From positions 13,470,812 through 13,534,811 of the forward strand of contig CM055745.1 of assembly GCA_029465975.1 (NCBI GenBank): DNA of 64,000 nt, given 5' to 3'. Below are positions 56,810 to 64,000 of the stretch, piece after piece (position 1 is the first letter of the stretch; each line of letters begins with the position of its first letter). The notes under the pieces are model-generated. The model saw nothing but the letters and a program-made list of their open reading frames with translations, ran no database searches and was not told where the DNA came from. The position numbers were made by a program, and so were the translations under genes. The DNA comes from Dallia pectoralis. Taxonomy: Eukaryota > Chordata > Actinopteri > Esociformes > Umbridae.

Positions 56810-57716
56810 TCAGTGTACATTCAGTGTACATTCAGTGTACATTCAGTGTACATTCAGTGTACTTCAGTGTACATTCAGTGTACATTCAGTGTACATTCAG
56901 TGTAATTCAGTGTACTTCAGTGTACATTCAGTGTACATTCAGTGTACGTCAGTGTACATTCAGTGTACATCAGTGTACATTCAGTGTACATTCAGTGTAC
57001 ATTCAGTGTACATTCAGTGTACATTCAGTGTACTTCAGTGTACTTCAGTGTACATTCAGTGTACATTCAGTGTACTTCAGTGTACATTCAGTGTACATTC
57101 AGTGTACATTCAGTGTACATTCAGTGTACTTCAGTGTACATTCAGTGTACATTCAGTGTACTTCAGTGTACATTCAGTGTACATTCAGTGTACTTCAGTG
57201 TACTTCAGTGTACATTCAGTGTACATTCAGTGTACATTCAGTGTACATTCAGTGTACTTCAGTGTACATTCAGTGTACATTCAGTGTACATTCAGTGTAC
57301 ATTCAGTGTACTTCAGTGTACATTCAGTGTACATTCAGTGTACTTCAGTGTACATTCAGTGTACATTCAGTGTACATTCAGTGTACATTCAGTGTACTTC
57401 AGTGTACATTCAGTGTACATTCAGTGTACTTCAGTGTACATTCAGTGTACATTCAGTGTACATTCAGTGTACATTCAGTGTACTTCAGTGTACATTCAGT
57501 GTACATTCAGTGTACATTCAGTGTACATTCAGTGTACTTCAGTGTACATTCAGTGTACATTCAGTGTACATTCAGTGTACATTCAGTGTACATTCAGTGT
57601 ACTTCAGTGTACATTCAGTGTACTTCAGTGTACATTCAGTGTACATTCAGTGTACATTCAGTGTACTTCAGTGTACATTCAGTGTACATTCAGTGTACAT
57701 TCAGTGTACTTCAGTG
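56804..57716. repeat. 10/11 bp minisatellite, about 85 units
   Basis: Units ATTCAGTGTAC (11 bp) and TTCAGTGTAC (10 bp), with the short form every few units in a semi-regular pattern. The array starts inside the hAT frame: TTCAGTGTAC directly follows CCTTGCGAC of the transposase. Open frames across it are artefacts. Confidence 0.97.
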
Positions 57717-58544
57717 CACGGATTCTTTTTGGAACCGGATTGTAGGATTGTGCTCTTCTCATTCCAAGCAGGTCCGCACAAAAAAAATCCCCCATATGTT
57801 TAATGGACTGTCCCTCCCTTGCGCAGGAAGCCTGTATTTTCCCCAGAAGCCCTTGTACATAGGACTCGCGGAAAAAGTAAATTATGAGCAAAGTTTAATA
57901 GTTCAAATTACACACCATATGCAGTCCTGTAACTTTCAGATAAAAAAAAATCATGTGCGGTGATGGCATCTCATTAAGGGTTCCATAAAGGGTGCTTAGA
58001 AAAGCGGGGGATTAAAGTCCACCTGACTTGAATGAACCCAACTAATCAGCCGCTCTTAAATCGGTTCCATAACGTTAAGTTGAAGATCATGTGATCTCAC
58101 TAATTCAAGCCAGGTTCAAATAGTCTAGATAATTGCGTGTGCACGCTTTTCTCATAAAGACTGGGGTGCTGGAGCGTGGATTCATCAATTCACTATATGG
58201 CAAATAAGGGGAAAGAAAGAGCACCGATGTTCACACTGAGCAGTGTTTGCTACTTGAGACCTATGAGGAATTTTACATATAGGCCATTTTGCCTCCACAT
58301 TTATGATGATACAATCGGCATCACAAATCATCTAAATCATTTAAATCGTAGGTCACTACTCTGGACTGGCATTTCAGAATGGTTTGATTGGTTGATGCTG
58401 TGTAATGATTTCCTAGGTACACAATTCGTACAGAGCAGCAAACTGTGGCTATGCTGATATTCTCCGCATCTCCAACTGTGTACAAAAATGTTCCGCTGGC
58501 AAAAAAGCGGAGGTTTCTTCTGAAATTTGACCTTTAGGAAATTA
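57717..58544. other. unassigned stretch, possible Myb-like fragment
   Basis: At 58140-58270 the order CATAAAGACTGGGG, GGAGCGTGGATTCATCA and AAAGAGCACCGATGTTCACA resembles the start of fish Myb/SANT-like (NAIF1- or Harbinger-associated) genes, but the frame fails after about 15 codons. The rest is unrecognised. Confidence 0.3.
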
Positions 58545-59250
58545 TTCCCAGCATGGGTCAGATCAGTGCTCTGTAACTAGCATGACCAAATAAAGTCCAG
58601 TATCCTCTGTAGCTAGCATGACCAAATATAGTCCAGTATCGTCACGTGAACACCTATGGGGTCAGATCAGTACTCTGTGGCTATCAGGACCAAATACAGT
58701 CCAGTATCCTCTGCAGCTGGTGTGTAGCTAGCATGGCCATATATAGTCCACTATCATCACGTGAACACACATGCGATCAGATCAGTGCTCTGTTGCTAGC
58801 ATGACCAAATATAGTCCAGTATCGTCACGTGAACACACATGCGATCAGATCAGTGCTCTGTTGCTAGCATGACCAAATATAGTCCAGTATCGTCACGTGA
58901 ACACACATGCGATCAGATCAGTGCTCTGTTGCTAGTATGACCAAATATAGTCCAGTATCGTCACGTGAACACACATGCGATCAGATCAGTGCTCTGTTGC
59001 TAGTATGACCAAATATAGTCCAGTATCGTCACGTGAACACCCATGGGGGGAAAATCAGTACTCTGTAGCAAGCAGGACCAAATACAGTCCAGTATCCTCT
59101 GTAGCTTGCATGACCAAATATTGTCCAGTATCCTCTGTAGCTAGCATGACCTAATATAGTCCAGTATCCTCTGTAGCTAGCATGACCAAATATAGTCCAA
59201 TATCGTCTGTAGCTAGCATGAACAAATACAGTCCAGTATCCTCTGTAGCT
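58545..59250. repeat. about 60-68 bp tandem repeat with AGTCCAGTATC core
   Basis: Roughly eleven units with GCTAGCATGACCAAATATAG and TCCAGTATC. Five of the longer units also have GTCACGTGAACACACATGCG and ATCAGATCAGTGCTCTGTTG. CACGTG is an E-box palindrome in each of these. Confidence 0.9.
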
Positions 59251-59490
59251 AGGGGAAGAGGGTGGTTCTGTTAGGGCATGAGGGCTGTAGTGTTGTGGGG
59301 ATGAGGGTGGTTCTGTTAGGGGATGAGGGTTGTGTTCGGTGGATGAGGGTGGTTCTGTTAGAGCATAAGGGCTGTTGTGTTGGGGGGATAAGGGCTGTTG
59401 TGTTGGGGGATGAGGGTGGTTCTGTTAGGGGATGAGGGCCGTTGTGTTAGGAGATGAGGGTGGTTCTGTAGGGGATGAGGGCTGTTGTAT
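59251..59490. repeat. GGTTCTGTTAGGGGATGAGG minisatellite, inverted to 47826-48140
   Basis: About ten units of 20-24 bp. The same motif and flank occur inverted near intelectin, 11.4 kb away. Confidence 0.95.
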
Positions 59491-59689
59491 TCCAGGAATC
59501 AGGCTCGTTGTTAAATCAGAACCATTGAAATGCAAATCTTCAATTTGTAGAGAATCAGGAAAAAACAGTAACACAACCACTCAAAAGCAAACAAACAATA
59601 AGATCCTTAACTGTAAAAACCATTAAAAAGTGAGTAAGCGAGAGATCATCTAGAATGGAGTACTATTGTCCAGGAAGATCTCGCTATCT

Positions 59690-59812
59690 AACGCTAGCTA
59701 GCATGCCAACGTTGTTGTTTGAATGTATGCATACACATACAGGAGTAGCTAGCTAGCTAGCGTGCTAACGCTAGCTAACATGCTTACATTGTTGTTTAAA
59801 TGTATGCATACT
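59690..59812. repeat. GCTAGC-type palindrome-rich repeat
   Basis: Two units of the family at 43995-44262, inverted. The hAT fragment begins directly after it. Confidence 0.85.
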
Positions 59813-60060
59813 AGGGATGCACAATGATATCGGCACGACATCGGTATCGGCCGATAAAAACTTAAAATTATAATTATCGGCAGATATTAATATTTCTGGC
59901 GATGAGCATTGCCGATAGTTTGACGGGTTAACAATTGCGATACTTGCAAAGCACAAGTGATGAGAGGAGGCGTAAAATCACATTCGTTTAACACAACAAA
60001 TATGATTACACACCTTAAGAGCCGTCATCCTGATCTGCACCAAGACTTTTTGAAGAATAG
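59813..60060 (+). mobile_element. hAT 5' end with BED zinc-finger fragment
   Basis: Starts at TAGGGATGCACAATGATATC with the ATCGGTATCGG words of a common fish hAT terminus. At 59937-60055 one frame reads DTCKAQVMRGGVKSHSFNTT and NMITHLKSRHPDLHQDF, a BED finger: NTTN-(x)3-H-x4-H is kept, while the second cysteine of the C-x2-C pair is lost. The rest of the transposase is missing. Confidence 0.7.
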
Positions 60061-61320
60061 GGGAAAGTGGATTTGTGCCAGTTTTTACTCAAAGTGACTT
60101 TAAAGTGAAGCCATGACAGTAATGCCTTCAACTGAATGGTGTACATATATTTCAGGAAGAAGTGGTCTCATGGCACAACTTGCCCCTGGTGCGGGGTAAG
60201 TTGTGCCTTTGGGGGGAATACGTTTGGGTAAATTGTGCCAGTGATTTCTGAAGTGAAAGAGAACATTTGAATGTTATGAACTGTAATGCTATATGAAAGG
60301 AAGACAAATTCAATACAAAATTACTAATTTAACGTTTATTTAGATATTTTCACCCAATTAAACTGCTGGAAAAAATCATATTTTGTATTTTTGGGGAAAA
60401 CACAAAAAAATTAAATACACAATATATGATAATTGTGAATCATTTCAGTTAAAAAGGCTTGGCAATAGATGCCTGTTGACATACATAGAACACTGTCTGT
60501 CAATTAAGTAGCATGAATAAAGTGACTAGGCTAATTTCTAAACATCTTATTGTGACTTAGGCCACTTTAAAACTTAATAAACTTCTATTTAATAACATAG
60601 TGTCATGAATGGAGCGGCGTAGTGTTGTGGAAGCCATGTGCAGAGCCAATAGATCCGTTTAACAAGGTTTATTTAAAGACAATTCAAAGTAAAACAAACA
60701 GAGTACGGCGAAAACACACTAAACTGTGAACTTAAATCAAATATGCGCATATAGCGACTTATACACAAACGTTTAAGAACAACAGTTAACACAAACACTC
60801 ACCTCTAATACCAACGTGATATGTAACAATGCTGAACAAGGAGTGACTTGTTCGCTTCCCTTTTACAATGAGATACAATTGTGAAATGATAAAAGGTAAA
60901 CAAGGAAGTAAACACCGAAATTATACTGTGCAGCCACGCCCCCACACCACTCGTGACAAAGTGCAAACTCAAAACTGAAATCAGTGTTGCTATATTAAAC
61001 AAATGACAGGTAGGCCTAAGTCAAACACTGATGAGGCATGCCCATCTCCAGATTATCCCCTGTGAGTATGTAGGTCTAGGTTGTCTGGATCTGGCCTACT
61101 ACTTAACATCCCACATGGCAATGCTGCAGGGGAATATACATTTCTGCTCCCTTCTGGTTGTACCACCCCGTTTTTGGGGTGTGGGTAGTTTCTTGCCACT
61201 GGTACAACTTAACCCAGACCCTTTGGGACAAATCACCCCAGACACACAAGTTTGGAAAACTAGCATGATCCATCAGTTAAGAGCTAACATCAAGCTAACT
61301 CTGTAGACTCATTGTGTAGC
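60061..61320. repeat. old dispersed repeat interrupted by a solo LTR
   Basis: The words GGTAAGTTGTGCC (60190-60240) and GGTACAACTTAACCCAGACC (61195-61220) are inverted partners on either side, as in a DNA transposon with GGGTAAGTTGTGCC-like ends. The solo LTR at 60601-60958 lies between. A frame at 61031-61306 is unrecognised. Confidence 0.4.
60601..60958 (-). mobile_element. solo LTR of the family at 23719-26824
   Basis: TGTCATGAATGGAGCGG to CACTCGTGACA, 358 bp, same orientation as the complete element. It is diverged, and the transcript-start block AATGCTAAGC has become AATGCTGAAC. No clear target duplication remains (CATAG against AAGTG). Confidence 0.85.
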
Positions 61321-61849
61321 CTGCTAATGCACTAAAACACGTGTGAAATGTTTTCAAACCTGTCTATAATTGTTCAGACACTACAATCAAAAAACCTTAA
61401 CCATAGAAAAAACGTTTTTTTGAGCTAAAATGTGCTCACCTTTCATGCCATGTGTCTCTCTTCTTTGGAGTATGAGTAAAATGGATGGCTTTTCAAAATG
61501 ATGTGGTCACATGACCAATTTCTAATGGAAAAAAGGATTTAAAATCATATCGGCTAGGTAATACAATTCTATCAGCTTCTCAAAATACGCATGCGCTGTA
61601 GCCTTAAAAATGAATGGTGCCAAAATTCGACGAGCGCCTGAGAAAGACATGACAATTACGAGCGTTGTAGAACAGGCGCTGTGATCGCGTGAAATGCACG
61701 TTTGACACTCGCTTTGGACGGCATGAGGAGAACGCACGTCTAATAACAGGCGATCTCAGCGCTTGTATTTCACAAATTTACACTTGATTTGAACGTTATC
61801 AGCCACAAGAAACGCTCGAAGTGTGTCACGTTTTGAGCCACTTGGCCTT
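61321..61849. other. unassigned stretch
   Basis: No convincing gene or repeat seen. Confidence 0.4.
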
Positions 61850-62690
61850 CCATATGCATACACATACAGGAGTAGCTAGCAAGCGAGCGCGCTAACATGC
61901 TAACGTTAGTTGTTTGAATGTATGCATACAGGAGTTGCTAGCTAGCTAGCGCGCTAACGCTACAGACAGAGCTTACCCATTCAACATACAGCAGCAGCTG
62001 CAGCTAGTGATTGTGGCTGATGCCTGGCAACCAAGTTCTCATGTTATCAGAGCGTGGTGCTTCCACACACGCCCTTCCAGAATGTTCAATCCATTTGGCC
62101 AATCAGCAAAAAGCAAACGCAGCTTGGTGACAACACTGTCTGTGTCAGTTGAATAGATTCAGGCATGGTCGTATACTATTAGCTATACTAACCCAAGTAT
62201 TACTCGCACAGTTTAAATAATTACATCATGAGAATCCTAAGAACCAGGCCGACATTTTGATGTATAATATGTATCTGTAACCTCAGAAATGTTAAGAGTG
62301 GAGATTCAAACAGTTTTAATGGCTGTCTATGGGGAGGCGCTAGTTGAAAACCAAAGGACATAACGTAATAACTTTATGTTACAGCTTATATTTGGACATT
62401 TGTAGTGACAGCACAAATAGCTGAACGTTTTGATATGCCATTTGTGTGTATAGACTTGAAACTCTAGCAGCAGCAGCAGTTTCTAAATGTTATCAACATT
62501 TTCTGCAAAAGGGGCTTTCTCACTCTAGTTTTGAACATTCTAGCAATGTATTTCAATGAGGATTAATTAGCGACATTATCGTTAATATTTTGTAAACTAC
62601 GTAACGGAACCTTCTACAAAACAATAGCAACAAAATAGGCTTTGGGGCGCACATTTTGACACCTTTTTTGTCCATCGTTTGTGTGGAGAA
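61850..62690 (-). repeat. inverted copy of the 43800-44805 composite repeat
   Basis: Shares long near-identical blocks with 43800-44805 on the opposite strand, including GCAGCAGCTGCAGCTAGTG and CGACATT(A/G)TCGTTAATATT. Module order is permuted relative to the other copy. Confidence 0.85.
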
Positions 62691-62892
62691 CTACAAAGTG
62701 GCACACCGGCGTGCGGGCTGTACTGAACAGGTTGAAAGACATTGAAAAGCAGTTCAACATCCATTTCAATGATTAAATGGTATCATAAAATTACCTTTCT
62801 AAGGGATTTGCTGGGGAATTTATTCTGATCTTGTTTTCCTTTGGTTCTGAATGTTTATCTCATCTTAAACTGACCAAAAATTAACTAAAAGT

Positions 62893-63443
62893 TTAAGAGC
62901 TCATCTCTGCTGCTTCAGTCTCTCTCTCCATCTGACACAGAGACAGTGAGATGTTATCATTAACCCAAAACCCTGGATAGAGGAGCTCATTGAATGTGGT
63001 GTTGAATGTGTACATGTGGATCAGTGTGTCAGAGGAAACCCTGTAGAAGGACAGAGTGCCGGCTGGCCAGTCCAGATACACTCCTACTCTGTGGGAGCCT
63101 GAGGGGGTGACAGATATGTGAGTTCTCCTATTATTGTGACAGACAGAGTAACAGCCATCATGATAGTACAGACACCAAGACTTGTCATTGGCTCCAAGCC
63201 AACAGTCATCACTTCTTCCTTTATATGTCACTCCTATACCAGACCCTCTCCCACTCCACTCCACCTCCCAGTAACAGCGTCCAGACAGACCCCCTCTACA
63301 CAACACCTGTGGCTTAAACTCAAATCTCTCTGGGTGATCAGGATACAGCTGCTCCTCTCTCCTCCATGTCACCTTTCTGTTCTCCTCAGACAGAGAGAGG
63401 ATTCTGCTTACTGTGTTTGGGTCCAGTGTGAGATCACACACAT
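62893..63443 (-). CDS. PRY-SPRY (B30.2) last exon of a TRIM- or NLR-type immune gene
   Basis: The exon starts after the acceptor TGTCTCATCCATCAG (AG at 63444-63445) and ends in TAA at 62893-62895. PRY: CDLTLDPNTVSRILSLSEEN and RFEFKPQVLCRGGL; SPRY: GRCYWEVEWSG, GIGVTYKGR, DKSWCLYYHDG, GSHRVGVYLDWPAGTLSFY, YPGFWVNDNISLSLC. This is a complete domain of about 180 residues. In fish such exons close finTRIM and NLRC3-like genes, where B30.2 recognises ligands or partners in innate immunity. Which family it belongs to cannot be decided because upstream exons lie beyond the window. The frame is intact. Confidence 0.9.
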
Positions 63444-63536
63444 CTGATGGATGAGACACAATATTACACATCATCATTCATATTATACACACACACCTGA
63501 TGGATGAGACACAATATTACACATCATCATTCATAT

Positions 63537-64000
<464 letters not shown>

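Noticed and set aside
56704..57963. Three overlapping plus-strand frames of 267 to 419 codons
   Set aside because: They translate the 10/11 bp minisatellite; no start context, no composition of a real protein.

Overview
The window is nuclear DNA of a ray-finned fish. Evidence: an intelectin gene and a fish-type PRY-SPRY exon (both vertebrate families); L2/Rex1/Nimb-type LINEs, Tf1/sushi-type LTR elements, hAT, piggyBac and Tc1 transposons with teleost-typical ends; long CA microsatellites; a 500-N scaffold gap. The species cannot be fixed from the sequence. There is no bacterial gene organisation. Only two host coding regions can be supported; almost everything else is transposon, tandem repeat or unique filler.

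Layout. 1-6.8 kb: dispersed repeats, a Tc1 3' end (2.86-3.35 kb), a solo LTR (3.80-4.13 kb) and a 1.1 kb hAT element carrying a broken ZMYM1-like reading frame (4.75-5.86 kb). 6.8-15.4 kb: a nest of retroelements: an L2 LINE on the minus strand split by a second LINE (7.1-9.6 kb), a sushi-type 5' LTR and gag running into the gap (12.95-14.26 kb), and a short young LINE copy (14.36-15.42 kb). 16.2-19.1 kb: a decayed Ty3/Gypsy gag-pol. 19.2-22 kb: piggyBac-like remnant and a 969 bp solo LTR. 21.9-27.4 kb: exons of a decayed hAT-like (DUF4371-type) reading frame on the minus strand, one of them interrupted by a complete, very young 3.1 kb non-autonomous LTR element (23719-26824). 27.9-31.4 kb: inverted arms carrying arrays of the palindrome TTCTCGAGAA around a piggyBac remnant into which a hAT element jumped. 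31.6-35.8 kb: I/Nimb-type LINE with RNase H, interrupted by a Rex1-type LINE. 36-43.3 kb: minisatellites, the 3' end of another L2, and a third young LINE copy. 43.6-46 kb: palindrome-rich repeats and an RT fragment. 46.4-47.5 kb: intelectin, an intronless complete reading frame on the minus strand with its own TATA box. 49.45-55.74 kb: a young endogenous retrovirus with intact gag and no recognisable pol, inserted in a 17 bp minisatellite. 55.7-59.5 kb: five consecutive minisatellites and a hAT C-terminal fragment. 59.8-62.7 kb: hAT BED-finger fragment, another solo LTR, inverted copy of the 43.8-44.8 kb repeat. 62.9-63.4 kb: PRY-SPRY last exon, followed by CA microsatellite in the preceding intron to the window end.

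The most interesting signal is in the LTR element at 23719-26824 and the sushi-type LTR at 12.95-13.23 kb. In both, the ten bases predicted to open the transcript (about 30 nt after a TATA box) are perfectly complementary to the bases just downstream of the 5' LTR, the signature of self-primed reverse transcription known for Tf1 and proposed for vertebrate sushi elements. The young element lacks gag-pol and is filled with a 1.6 kb minisatellite whose units carry a YY1-like motif.
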